Assembly: GCA_017409465.1 (NCBI GenBank)
Contig: JAFQSQ010000028.1
Span: 1 to 64,000, forward strand
Length of the DNA stretch: 64,000 nt
Source: Akkermansia sp.
GTDB lineage: Bacteria > Verrucomicrobiota > Verrucomicrobiia > Verrucomicrobiales > Akkermansiaceae
Direction of reading: 5' to 3'
In this document: positions 34,749-42,261 of the stretch, piece after piece
Layout: the number at the start of each line of letters is the position of its first letter
Position numbering within the stretch: the first letter of the stretch is position 1
Made by a program: the position numbers and the translations under genes
Notes under the pieces: generated by a model
What the model was told of the DNA's origin: nothing
Seen by the model: only the letters and a program-made list of their open reading frames with translations
Database searches by the model: none

Positions 34749-35204
34749 TTAGCGACGACCCTTCTTCTTGGAAGGAGCGGGAGCGGCTGCCTCAATCTCA
34801 GCGGGAGTGGGAGCCTTTTCCACGAACTCGTAGAGGTCACCCGTGGAGCGGATGCCGGGAATACCGAAGAGGATGTAGTACTTGAACGTACGCTCGATGG
34901 AGGTGTTGGCAAAGGTGCGGGAGTTACCCTCGGGCTGAGCACCACGCTGACGGGCGTTCTCATACATCTTGTCAACGGCCACGGATTCGCTCGGCGACAC
35001 CAGCGGAATAAAGCCCAACAGGTAGAAACCGGAGTCTGTACCCACGGCGCGACCCAGAACCAGCTTGCAGTCGGAACGGTCGATGGCCACAGCCTTGGTC
35101 AGGTTACGGTCTCCGCTCATCGTGGAAGGACCCACACCCGTCTGGGCGCAGCTGGCAAGCAGCGCAGCGGCGGCAAGTGTTACGATGGAAATAATCTTTT
35201 TCAT
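34749..35204 (-). CDS. Lipoprotein of unknown function
   Basis: About 151 residues from the ATG at 35204 (MKKIISIVTLAAAALLASC, lipobox LASC). A more upstream codon would destroy the signal peptide geometry. The mature protein contains a conserved-looking stretch, RSDCKLVLGRAVGTDSGFYLLGFIPLVSPSE, and ends in a basic Pro/Ala-rich tail (APAPSKKKGRR). The family is not recognised with confidence. It is first gene of a two-gene unit with the ankyrin lipoprotein. Two palindromes lie upstream at 35300-35326 and 35450-35468. Confidence 0.65.
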   Translation of the reverse strand: MKKIISIVTLAAAALLASCAQTGVGPSTMSGDRNLTKAVAIDRSDCKLVLGRAVGTDSGFYLLGFIPLVSPSESVAVDKMYENARQRGAQPEGNSRTFANTSIERTFKYYILFGIPGIRSTGDLYEFVEKAPTPAEIEAAAPAPSKKKGRR

Positions 35205-35299
35205 GATGTTCGATGTATTTTGGTTGACAATCAGGGGCAGCGCCACAGTCACCCCGCTTCTCCGGGACTAGTTTTATCTGCGAATCTGCTCCGCCGCGA

Positions 35300-35326
35300 G
35301 CATATCGCATTTCAAATGCGATATGC
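35300..35326. promoter_or_regulatory. 27-bp perfect palindrome, copy 1
   Basis: GCATATCGCATTT, one base, then its exact reverse complement (13-bp arms). The inner ATCGCATTT...AAATGCGAT is repeated at 35450-35468. Likely a protein-binding site or a mobile palindromic repeat. No T-run follows it. Confidence 0.5.
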
Positions 35327-35449
35327 ACAAATGACCGTTTGTGTGAGTGTGTAATATGGTATCATATTTAACCCACCATTTTAGTCGGTTAATCGTTTTC
35401 TTGTTCTGATATTATTGAAAATCATTATTTATATGATTTTAGACTGGAC

Positions 35450-35468
35450 ATCGCATTTGAAATGCGAT
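35450..35468. promoter_or_regulatory. Palindrome, copy 2
   Basis: ATCGCATTT, one base, AAATGCGAT. Same core as 35300-35326, centres 146 bp apart, with the central base changed from C to G. Confidence 0.5.
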
Positions 35469-35545
35469 ATACAGCATTGGTTGTAAGAATTATAGTTTGG
35501 TACATATTCCCCATTTTCATCGAAATGAGAAATGAGATTTTAGAC

Positions 35546-35574
35546 TCGACAACATCGTAGCGGTGGCGTATACT
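35546..35574 (+). promoter_or_regulatory. Sigma70-type promoter close to the start codon
   Basis: TCGACA, a 17-bp spacer, TATACT. The -10 ends eight bases before the ATG at 35583, leaving almost no 5' leader. Confidence 0.55.
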
Positions 35575-35582
35575 AATCCCGC

Positions 35583-35990
35583 ATGAAAAAGTATCTGATT
35601 CTCACCGCCATCTGCTCTCTCCCCCTGTTCACCCAGTGCACCCAGCAGCTTTCCAGACCGAGCAATGTATCCATCACTGCGGACAAGCATCGCACTCTCG
35701 TCAGAGAGTGGATTGAAAACATGGACAAGCAATCCCGCCTCATGGAGGATATCAAGTGCACCAGCGAAGCCAACGATGTAGCCGCAGAGATTCGCGAACT
35801 GGGTCGCACCATCAAGCTCCAGCAGGAGACCATCGAAGCTCCGCTTACCAAGCGAGTCTACGAGCAGACCATGAACCTGCCTGAGTTCCGCGAGCGAATC
35901 AACGCCGCGCAGTGGAGAAACCTCAATGCCAAGAAGAGCCTGAAATCGAAGGATTATTTCGACAGCAGGGCTTTGAGGTTCGCCATGTAA
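35583..35990 (+). CDS. Small lipoprotein of unknown function
   Basis: 135 residues starting MKKYLILTAICSLPLFTQC, with signal peptide and a non-standard but plausible lipobox (FTQC). The mature part is helical and charged (ADKHRTLVREWIENMDKQSRLMEDIKC...AAEIRELGRTIKLQQETIEAP), coiled-coil-like, ending in a basic region. I recognise no family. It is monocistronic: promoter at 35546-35574 and terminator at 36018-36051. It diverges from the lipoprotein pair on the other strand. Confidence 0.6.
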   Translation: MKKYLILTAICSLPLFTQCTQQLSRPSNVSITADKHRTLVREWIENMDKQSRLMEDIKCTSEANDVAAEIRELGRTIKLQQETIEAPLTKRVYEQTMNLPEFRERINAAQWRNLNAKKSLKSKDYFDSRALRFAM

Positions 35991-36017
35991 GCGCACCGCA
36001 AGGTTACCTTTTAATCT

Positions 36018-36051
36018 TCCCGGCATCCGTGCAGCGGCTGCCGGGATTTTT
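36018..36051 (+). terminator. Terminator of the lipoprotein gene at 35583-35990
   Basis: TCCCGGCA, loop, TGCCGGGA followed by TTTTT, 28 bp past the stop. Confidence 0.8.
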
Positions 36052-36095
36052 CGTCGCATGCAGAGAGTTTTCTGCAACCACGGCAGGACTTTTGC

Positions 36096-36124
36096 TTGCA
36101 GCATGTCGGAAAATATGCTAATAC
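36096..36124 (+). promoter_or_regulatory. Promoter-like copy of the rhuM promoter without a gene
   Basis: TTGCAG, 17 bp, TAATAC with an upstream TGC (extended -10). The surrounding sequence (CTTTTGCTTGCA...TGCTAATAC) matches 36891-36926. Here no ATG follows at the matching place, only a GTG opening an eight-codon frame. Confidence 0.45.
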
Positions 36125-36152
36125 GTGGTTACCAAAACAGCATATCCTTAAA

Positions 36153-36340
36153 GGACAAAGGACGATGAACAATGGACGAAGGAGCCGCCATCGCTCCTGC
36201 GGAGCTTTGGCGTGGCAAATGGAAGGTTCGGCGAGCCTCCGGCTCGCAGCAGGACAAAAAGCCGGGTACAAACCCTTTGCATGCGAGCCAGGCGAGCGAA
36301 ATTCTGCACCTTGTCCATCGTACATTTTACTTTGTACTTT
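36153..36340 (+). repeat. Dispersed mosaic intergenic repeat, copy 2
   Basis: Blocks matching 219-285 and 444-506, about 100 bp closer together than in copy 1. Includes CCTGCGGAGCTTTGGC and CCTTGTCCATCGTAC. Confidence 0.6.
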
Positions 36341-36371
36341 TTGAGTCCCCATAACAAACTTACGCTCCCCC

Positions 36372-36842
36372 ATGAACCCTCTTGCAACAGAGCATTTTCA
36401 TCTCAGTCTCCCGCCGGAATACGCACCGTACGTGCACCTTCTCATCGGCATACTGATGCTGTATTTCGGCCTGACCGGGCTCAGGAAAGCAAACCGCCTC
36501 AGCAAAAAGGGTATCAAAACCCAGGGGGTGCTGGTACGGATAGTTCCCAGACGCAGCTTTTCCCTCAGCATCGGCTCAGGCTCAGCTCACAGCCACCGCG
36601 ACAACGACACGATGGATGGCTTCTACCGCTACACGGATGAAGAGGGCCAAGAGTATGAAATCAAAGGCTCTGCGTACGACTGTTCCGTTATCGGCTCCAG
36701 CACCACCACGGTACTGTACAATCCGGAAAATCCGAGCGATGCAATCGTGACGGACTCCGGCGTGCCGCAGCTTGTCCCCATGATAATCACCCTTGCCGGC
36801 ATCGGCTTCGCAGCCTACGGCATTTTCCAACTACCCCTCTGA
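36372..36842 (+). CDS. DUF3592-like membrane protein
   Basis: 156 residues with a transmembrane helix at each end (about 19-35 and 134-152) and a beta-rich soluble loop between (GVLVRIVPRRS...GFYRYTDEEGQEYEIKGS...TTTVLYNPENPSDAIV), the architecture and YDP/YNPENP-type motif of DUF3592. Function unknown. The last residues (AYGIFQLPL) are duplicated after the rhuM gene at 37971, showing that this gene and mntP were once convergent neighbours. Confidence 0.75.
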   Translation: MNPLATEHFHLSLPPEYAPYVHLLIGILMLYFGLTGLRKANRLSKKGIKTQGVLVRIVPRRSFSLSIGSGSAHSHRDNDTMDGFYRYTDEEGQEYEIKGSAYDCSVIGSSTTTVLYNPENPSDAIVTDSGVPQLVPMIITLAGIGFAAYGIFQLPL

Positions 36843-36886
36843 TTAGAACAGCTGTCCAATGCCGAGGGCAATCAGCAAAAGACCGG
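36814..36886 (+). repeat. 73-bp direct repeat, copy 1 (with orphan mntP 3' end)
   Basis: Contains the 3' end of the DUF3592 gene and, antisense, a remnant of an mntP 3' end reading PGLLLIALGIGQLF. Pairs with 37971-38043 at roughly 84% identity, with the DUF3592 half nearly identical. Confidence 0.8.
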
Positions 36887-36897
36887 GAAACTTTTGC

Positions 36898-36926
36898 TTG
36901 CATCTCGTCAGTTAACATGCTAATAC
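36898..36926 (+). promoter_or_regulatory. Extended -10 promoter of rhuM
   Basis: TTGCAT, 17 bp, TAATAC preceded by TGC. The -10 ends six bases before the ATG at 36933. Confidence 0.5.
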
Positions 36927-36932
36927 ATGATT

Positions 36933-37964
36933 ATGAAACGCCGTCCCTCCAAAGCAGCAGAACTTCCGTTGAACCGAGGGTCAGTTATCCTGTATCAGAC
37001 TCAGGATGGACGACCGGGTATAGAGGTATCGCTGGCAAACGATACGGTCTGGCTGACAACCGACCAGATGGCAGAGCTTTTTCAGCGCAACAAATCGACC
37101 ATTTCACGACATATCAGAGGAGTTTTTGAATCAGGTGAGCTTTCTCCTGATTCAGTTGTTGCATTTTTTGCAACAACTGCTACCGACGGAAAGACATATC
37201 AAGTCGCCTACTACAATCTCGATGTCATCATCAGCGTGGGATATCGGATCAAATCGCACCGTGGAGTACAATTCCGCATCTGGGCCACGCAGGTATTAAA
37301 AGAGTATCTGACCAAAGGATTTGCGCTCAATGATGAGCTGCTGAAACAAGCCGGCGGAGGGAATTATTTCGATGAATTACTGGCACGAATACGGGACATA
37401 CGGTCATCCGAAAAGGTATTTTACCGAAAGGTACTGGAAATATACGCCCTGAGCATTGACTATGATCCTCGTACCGAAATGACACAACGCTTCTTTAAAA
37501 CGGTGCAGAATAAGATGCATTTTTCCGTCCACGGACATACAGCATCAGAAATCATCTATTCTCGTGCCGATGCGGAGAAAGATTTCATGGGTCTCACCTC
37601 CTGGACAGGAGGATGGCCAAAAAAGAATGACGCACTCTACGCTAAGAACTATCTGAATGCGGAGGAATTAGATACGCTGAATCGAATTGTCAGTCTTTAT
37701 CTTGATTTTGCAGAATTGCAGGCAAAAAGCCACAAGCCGATGTACATGGCAGACTGGATTGAAAAACTGGACGATTTTCTCAAACTTTCCGGCAAAGAAC
37801 TGCTGAACCACGCCGGTTCTGTTTCTGCGGAGCTTGCCAAAGAAAAAGCAACAACTGAGTATGAAGCATTCAGAGAGCGTAGTCAGAGTCAGTTATCGCT
37901 GGTGGAAGAGCATTTTCTGAACGAATTCGAGAGTCAGAGAAAAAAACTCAGGCACATCAAATAA
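36933..37964 (+). CDS. rhuM: RhuM family protein
   Basis: 343 residues (345 if the ATG at 36927 is used). It carries the RhuM family hallmarks: a start-proximal winged-helix-like domain (TVWLTTDQMAELFQRNKSTISRHIRGVFESGEL, about 35-67), YNLDVIISVGYRIKSHRGVQFRIWATQVLKEYLTKGFALND and a C-terminal Fic/DOC-associated region with PKKNDALYAKNYLN. Originally described in a Salmonella pathogenicity island, its molecular function is unknown. It is probably a DNA-binding or toxin-antitoxin-related mobile gene. It is flanked by 73-bp direct repeats that duplicate the DUF3592/mntP junction, so it was inserted here. I choose 36933 because the promoter's -10 lies six bases before it. Confidence 0.9.
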   Translation: MKRRPSKAAELPLNRGSVILYQTQDGRPGIEVSLANDTVWLTTDQMAELFQRNKSTISRHIRGVFESGELSPDSVVAFFATTATDGKTYQVAYYNLDVIISVGYRIKSHRGVQFRIWATQVLKEYLTKGFALNDELLKQAGGGNYFDELLARIRDIRSSEKVFYRKVLEIYALSIDYDPRTEMTQRFFKTVQNKMHFSVHGHTASEIIYSRADAEKDFMGLTSWTGGWPKKNDALYAKNYLNAEELDTLNRIVSLYLDFAELQAKSHKPMYMADWIEKLDDFLKLSGKELLNHAGSVSAELAKEKATTEYEAFRERSQSQLSLVEEHFLNEFESQRKKLRHIK

Positions 37965-37970
37965 TCATTT

Positions 37971-38043
37971 CCTACGGCATTTTCCAATTACCCCTCTGAT
38001 TAAAACAGCTGTTTCACACCTAGAGCAATCAGCAGAAGGCCGG
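37971..38043 (+). repeat. 73-bp direct repeat, copy 2
   Basis: Contains a duplicated DUF3592 3' end (now orphan) and the functional 3' end of mntP on the other strand. Confidence 0.8.
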
Positions 38044-38572
38044 CGAGCGTTTCCAGCCAGCGGGTGGGCAGCCGGTGCAGCAGCCGCGCCAGATGAAAGG
38101 CGGTCAAAGAGCAGACAAAAGTGATGATACCGATAATACCCGCCGCCAGCACCACCTGACCGGGGCACAGGCAGCAGCCCACCAAATCACCCAGTGCCAT
38201 GCAAGCCCCCACAGCCAGGGCATCTATAGCCGTGGCAATACCCACCAGCAGCAGGGCAAACAATCCCAAAGGCGTGGCAGAAGCTGCCTCATCCTCCTGC
38301 CCGGTCCATGCATGGCGGATGATACCCAACCCCAGCAGCAAAAACACCGCCAGCACAATCCACGGAGCCCAAGCATCCACATAGCTGCGCAGCTCCTGCC
38401 CTCCCCAAAAGCCGAGCAGCGGCATCGCCATCTGAAAAGCCCCCACCGTCAGCGCCAGCCAAAGAGAGCTGACTGCCCGCCGCGCACGCAGAATCAGCCC
38501 GTAGGAGAACGAATAAACCGTTGCATCCAGAGCCAGCACCAGGGCAATGACGATGAGTTCCGCGTAATTCAT
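38000..38572 (-). CDS. mntP: MntP-type manganese efflux pump
   Basis: 190 residues with six transmembrane helices. Two inverted halves each carry the intramembrane Asp-containing motif: LVLALDATVYSFSYG (about 12-26) and GIATAIDALAVGACMA (about 110-125), as in MntP, which exports Mn(II). The first motif lacks the usual GxDAFxVS glycine but keeps the Asp. It has a TTGACT/TATGTT promoter with almost no leader. There is no space for a manganese riboswitch. Its 3' end lies inside the repeat created by the rhuM insertion. Confidence 0.85.
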   Translation of the reverse strand: MNYAELIVIALVLALDATVYSFSYGLILRARRAVSSLWLALTVGAFQMAMPLLGFWGGQELRSYVDAWAPWIVLAVFLLLGLGIIRHAWTGQEDEAASATPLGLFALLLVGIATAIDALAVGACMALGDLVGCCLCPGQVVLAAGIIGIITFVCSLTAFHLARLLHRLPTRWLETLAGLLLIALGVKQLF

Positions 38573-38583
38573 GTGCGGAGAAA

Positions 38584-38612
38584 AACATAACAGGAAAGCG
38601 GGAAAGAGTCAA
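38584..38612 (-). promoter_or_regulatory. Promoter of mntP
   Basis: Minus strand TTGACT (38612-38607), 17-bp spacer, TATGTT (38589-38584), eleven bases before the ATG at 38572. Confidence 0.6.
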
Positions 38613-38651
38613 CCCCACCGGCCCGTTTTTTTGACTCCGTGCATTTTTAGA

Positions 38652-38679
38652 TTGATTTATGAACGAATTTCATTAACAT
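38652..38679 (+). promoter_or_regulatory. Promoter of fucO, leaderless spacing
   Basis: TTGATT, a 16-bp spacer, TAACAT. Exactly six bases separate the -10 box from the ATG at 38686, as at 5446. Confidence 0.5.
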
Positions 38680-38685
38680 GTACGC

Positions 38686-39846
38686 ATGTCCGCAAAACGA
38701 TTTATTCTGAACGAGACCAGCTATCATGGTCATGGAGCCATCAGCGCCATTATCACTGAGGTGAATGCGCGAGGATTCAAGAAAGCCCTCATCGTGACCG
38801 ATGCCGACCTGGTTCGCTTCGGGGTGGTGAGCAAAGTGACCGCTCTGTTGGATGAAGCAGGTGCTGCCTACGAGATTTACGACAAGGTGAAAGCCAACCC
38901 GAGCGTAGCCGTGGTGAACGGCGGCGTGGAAGCCTTCAAGGCAGCCGGAGCCGACTACATGATTGCCATCGGCGGCGGTTCTCCGCAGGACACGGCCAAG
39001 GCCATCGGCATCATCATCAACAACCCCGAGTTTGCCGATGTGGTATCCCTGGAGGGGCTCGCCCCCACCAAGAACAAGGCCGTGCCCATGATTGCCGTGG
39101 CCACCACCGCCGGCACTGCTGCTGAGACCACCATCAACTATGTGATTACGGATGAAGCCAACCGCCGCAAGTTCGTCTGCGTTGACCCGCATGATATCCC
39201 CGTAGTGGCCGTGGTTGACCCGGATATGATGTCCTCCATGCCCAAGGGCCTGACCGCCGCCACCGGCATGGATGCCCTGACCCACGCCATCGAGGGCTAC
39301 ACCACCCTGGCCGCCTGGGAGCTGGCAGACACCCTCAACATCAAGGCCGTGGAAATCATCGCCCGCAGCCTCCGCAAAGCCGTGGAGAACGATCCGGACG
39401 GTCGCGAGGACATGGCTCTGGGGCAGTACATGACCGGCATGGCCTTCTCCAACGTGGGTCTGGGCGTGGTGCACGGCATGGCTCACCCGCTGAGCGCCTT
39501 CTACAACACCCCGCACGGTGTGGCCAATGCCGTGCTGCTGCCCTACGTCATGGAATACAACGCCCCCTACACCGGCGAGAAGTTCCGTGAAATCGCCCGT
39601 GCCATGGGCGTGAAAGGCGTGGACAGCATGACTCAGGAAGAGTACCGCAAGGCTGCCGTCGATGCAGTCAAGCAGCTCTCCATCGATGTGAACATCCCGC
39701 AGACCCTGGCTGAAATCGGCGTGAAGGAAGAGGACCTCGAAGCCCTCACCGATGCCGCCATGGCCGACGTCTGCACCGGCGGCAATCCCCGCCCCTGCAC
39801 ATGGGAAGAGGTGCTGGGCGTGTATAAGACCGCTTTTGGTAAGTAA
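38686..39846 (+). CDS. fucO: Lactaldehyde reductase (iron-containing alcohol dehydrogenase)
   Basis: 386 residues, alignable by eye with E. coli FucO over its whole length (RFILNETSYHGHGAISAI, GGGSPQDTAKAIGIIINNPEFADV, TTAGTAAETTINYVITDE, RRKFVCVDPHDIP, HGMAHPLSAFYNTPHGVANA). It reduces L-lactaldehyde, the product of fucose or rhamnose breakdown, to 1,2-propanediol with NADH. The Fe-binding residues Asp and His (DALTHAIEGY, HGMAHPL, NTPHGVAN) are present. It is a single gene with promoter and terminator, next to a GH16 glycosidase, consistent with growth on fucosylated host glycans. Confidence 0.95.
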   Translation: MSAKRFILNETSYHGHGAISAIITEVNARGFKKALIVTDADLVRFGVVSKVTALLDEAGAAYEIYDKVKANPSVAVVNGGVEAFKAAGADYMIAIGGGSPQDTAKAIGIIINNPEFADVVSLEGLAPTKNKAVPMIAVATTAGTAAETTINYVITDEANRRKFVCVDPHDIPVVAVVDPDMMSSMPKGLTAATGMDALTHAIEGYTTLAAWELADTLNIKAVEIIARSLRKAVENDPDGREDMALGQYMTGMAFSNVGLGVVHGMAHPLSAFYNTPHGVANAVLLPYVMEYNAPYTGEKFREIARAMGVKGVDSMTQEEYRKAAVDAVKQLSIDVNIPQTLAEIGVKEEDLEALTDAAMADVCTGGNPRPCTWEEVLGVYKTAFGK

Positions 39847-39870
39847 TTACCATCCCGCAACATCTCACAA

Positions 39871-39904
39871 GGGGCGGGGGGCCACGGTCTCCCGCCCCGT
39901 TTTC
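39871..39904 (+). terminator. Terminator of fucO
   Basis: GGGGCGGG...CCCGCCCC followed by GTTTTC, 25 bp after the stop. Confidence 0.75.
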
Positions 39905-39935
39905 ACCAACCACCCTCACTGTTCCCACCACCGCC

Positions 39936-40766
39936 ATGACCAGAATCGTCCTTACCCTCCTCACCGCTCTTTGTTCCCTTGCTTTTGCCTCCGATGATTG
40001 GGTGCTCGTCTTTGAGGACAACTTCTCCGGCAAGAAGCTCAACACCAGAAAATGGAGCCGCATCGAGTACGAAAAGGCCAAGCATTTCCCGGATTGGAAG
40101 AAATACCAGTCGCGCGACAAAAAGCTGCTGAAGATGAACGGCACCAGCATCAGCCTCTGGGGCAGATACGGCAAGTACCGCACCATGAGCAACCAGGACA
40201 CCGCTCAGGATACCATCGCCTGCGCCGGTATCTATACCAAAAACACCTTCACCTTCCAGTACGGGCGGGTGGAAGTGCGCGCACGCTTCGACTGTGTGCA
40301 GGGCTGCTGGCCGGCCATCTGGATGCTGCCGGTCAAGGGAGGCTGGCCTGCCGGCGGTGAAATCGATATCCTGGAGCACCTCAACTTTGACAAAAAGGTC
40401 TACCAGACCCTCCACATGAGCGGCAACAACGGCAAGCACCGCTCCATCGGCGCCCAGCCGGCCCTGCAGGGTGAGGTGGATGGCTACCATGTCTACGCCA
40501 TGGAATGGAAACCCGGCAGTATCACTTTCTATCTCGATGGCCGGCAGACCGGACGCTACGACAAGAGCGTCTCTGCCAACTGGCCCTTCGATAAGGAAGA
40601 CCACGAGTTCTACCTCCTCATCGACCAGCAGGTGGAAGGTGCCTGGGCAGGCAAGGCAGACCGCGATACCCTCCGCAAAAAAGGCGCTGCCCTGGAGGTT
40701 GACTACGTGAAAATCTACGCCGACAAAAAGTACCAGCTCAAGACGAAGCCCAAAGCGAAGAAATAA
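39936..40766 (+). CDS. Secreted glycoside hydrolase family 16 enzyme
   Basis: 276 residues with a signal peptide (MTRIVLTLLTALCSLAFAS). The GH16 catalytic motif GEIDILEHL is at residues 141-149, with nucleophile Glu142, Asp144 and acid/base Glu147. WPAIWMLP precedes it and YHVYAMEW follows, both characteristic of the family. Members cut beta-1,3/1,4-glucans or galactans, and in Akkermansia some act as endo-O-glycanases on mucin. The substrate here cannot be told from sequence. A Lys-rich C-terminus (KTKPKAKK) is unusual and may aid surface retention. It follows fucO by 89 bp but has its own space for a promoter. Confidence 0.9.
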   Translation: MTRIVLTLLTALCSLAFASDDWVLVFEDNFSGKKLNTRKWSRIEYEKAKHFPDWKKYQSRDKKLLKMNGTSISLWGRYGKYRTMSNQDTAQDTIACAGIYTKNTFTFQYGRVEVRARFDCVQGCWPAIWMLPVKGGWPAGGEIDILEHLNFDKKVYQTLHMSGNNGKHRSIGAQPALQGEVDGYHVYAMEWKPGSITFYLDGRQTGRYDKSVSANWPFDKEDHEFYLLIDQQVEGAWAGKADRDTLRKKGAALEVDYVKIYADKKYQLKTKPKAKK

Positions 40767-40784
40767 GGCTCGACTTTTCCGCGT

Positions 40785-42080
40785 TTACAGGAAGCGAATC
40801 CAGAGGTAAAACCCTGAGATGAGGACGGAGAGCAGCATGAGCGGGAAGGCCAGCTTCATGAAGCCGAAGAAGGAGAACGCGACGTTATGCTTGCGCGCGA
40901 TGGCCAGAGCCACCACATTGGCACTGGCGCCGATGACGGTGCCGTTGCCCCCCAGACAGGCTCCCAGAGAAAGCGCCCACCACAGCGGCTCCAAGTCGCC
41001 GTAACCCATGGCGCCCATATCCTGCACCAGCGGAATCATGGTTGCCACAAAGGGGATATTATCCACAAAGGCGGACATGACGGCGCTGAGCCCCAGCACG
41101 GAGAATGTGGTGAGGGTGGTATCCCCCTGTGTCAGCGCCATGGTCTGCACTGCCATCCAATTGATGATACCGTTGACCTCCAATCCACCCACCAGAACGA
41201 AGAGGCCAAGGAAGAAGAAAATAGTGGTCCACTCCACCCGGGCGAAAATCTGCTCCAGCACACGGTCGCGGGCAGGCATCGTCATCAGCAGCAGGAGTGA
41301 AGCTCCCGTCACGGCAATCGTGCCGCTCTCCAGATGCCAGCCCGGTATCTGCCCATGAGAACAGAATAGCACCAGCGTGATACCCAGGCAGATGAGGCAG
41401 CGGATGAGCAGCCCCTTACTGCGGATAAGCCCCTTGGTCTTGATTTTCTGCACACGCTGCAAGTGCTTGGCACTGGTGCGGAAATCCCTGCGAAAAATCA
41501 ACAGAATCGCCCCAATGGTTATCACAAAACTGATGAGACACGGCAGGGTCAGATTGACAATGAAATCATTGAAGCTCAACTCCTTCACCGCGCTGGCTAT
41601 CATGATATTGGGAGGATCGCCAATCATGGTGCAGGTGCCGCCGATATTGGAGGCAAAAATCTGCGCAACAATGAACGGTTTGGCTGATATCTTCAAATCG
41701 CGGGCCAGCGTAAAGGTAATCGGCACCGTCAGCAGCACCGTTGTCACATTGTCCAGCAAGCCGGAACAGACGGCCACCAGAATCGACAATGCTATCAGCA
41801 GCGCCACCGGATTGCCCTTCGTCTTCTGGGCAGCCCAGACGGAAAGGAAGCGGAACAAACCGGTCTTGCTGAGCACCAGCACCTGAATCATCATGCCGAT
41901 AAGCAACGCCAAGGTGTTGAAATCGATGTGACGAATGGCCGTCTCCTGGTCAATCACCCCCATCAACACCATGAGCATGGCCCCGGAAAGAGCGGCAATG
42001 GTTCGATGCACTTTCTCCGAAACAATGAAAGCGTACGATATCAGGAAAATGACAAGAGCGGTACAGATATGATAAGACAT
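40785..42080 (-). CDS. ArsB/NhaD-type ion transporter (SLC13-related)
   Basis: About 431 residues with ten to twelve membrane helices, from the ATG at 42080 (MSYHICTALVIFLIS). An upstream in-frame codon would add six residues. The loop ASNIGGTCTMIGDPPNIMIA (about residues 137-156) is the GDPPN signature of the ArsB/NhaD/P-protein group, and GLLDNVTTVLL and SAFVDNIPFVATMIP are its paired re-entrant motifs. Members move Na+/H+, arsenite or dicarboxylates, and the ion here is not determined. It is monocistronic and convergent with GH16 (19 bp between stops). Confidence 0.85.
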   Translation of the reverse strand: MSYHICTALVIFLISYAFIVSEKVHRTIAALSGAMLMVLMGVIDQETAIRHIDFNTLALLIGMMIQVLVLSKTGLFRFLSVWAAQKTKGNPVALLIALSILVAVCSGLLDNVTTVLLTVPITFTLARDLKISAKPFIVAQIFASNIGGTCTMIGDPPNIMIASAVKELSFNDFIVNLTLPCLISFVITIGAILLIFRRDFRTSAKHLQRVQKIKTKGLIRSKGLLIRCLICLGITLVLFCSHGQIPGWHLESGTIAVTGASLLLLMTMPARDRVLEQIFARVEWTTIFFFLGLFVLVGGLEVNGIINWMAVQTMALTQGDTTLTTFSVLGLSAVMSAFVDNIPFVATMIPLVQDMGAMGYGDLEPLWWALSLGACLGGNGTVIGASANVVALAIARKHNVAFSFFGFMKLAFPLMLLSVLISGFYLWIRFL

Positions 42081-42220
42081 GACGATAAAAATCCCCACAA
42101 CCTACAGCCTATCCGGGGAAAGGGTGCGGCATACTACGCTTCCGATGTCGATTTTTCAAGCTTTTTCTCGTCGGCATAGCAAAAAAAAGACAAAATAGGT
42201 TTAACGAGGCGGGATTTTGC

Positions 42221-42249
42221 TTCACAAAAAAGGAAACTTCAGGTACAAT
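42221..42249 (+). promoter_or_regulatory. Promoter of lpxC-fabZ
   Basis: TTCACA, 17 bp, TACAAT, twelve bases before the ATG at 42262, so the 5' leader would be only about six bases. Confidence 0.5.
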
Positions 42250-42261
42250 AACCAAGACGCT

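Larger units (their letters stand above)
35205..35582. other. Divergent intergenic region with two related palindromes
   Basis: Between divergent lipoprotein genes. AT-rich and without a gene. Holds the palindromes at 35300-35326 and 35450-35468 and the promoter at 35546-35574. Confidence 0.5.
35991..36371. other. Non-coding interval with terminator, promoter copy and mosaic repeat
   Basis: Contains the terminator at 36018-36051, a promoter-like segment at 36096-36124 that duplicates the one before rhuM, and the mosaic repeat at 36153-36340. No gene seen. Confidence 0.5.

Noticed and set aside
36933-37964. rhuM as part of an insertion sequence
   Set aside because: No transposase, and the flanking direct repeats are far longer than IS target duplications and contain gene ends.
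38573-38685. Manganese (yybP-ykoY) riboswitch before mntP
   Set aside because: The promoter lies 11 bases from the start codon, so there is no transcribed leader long enough to hold the aptamer.
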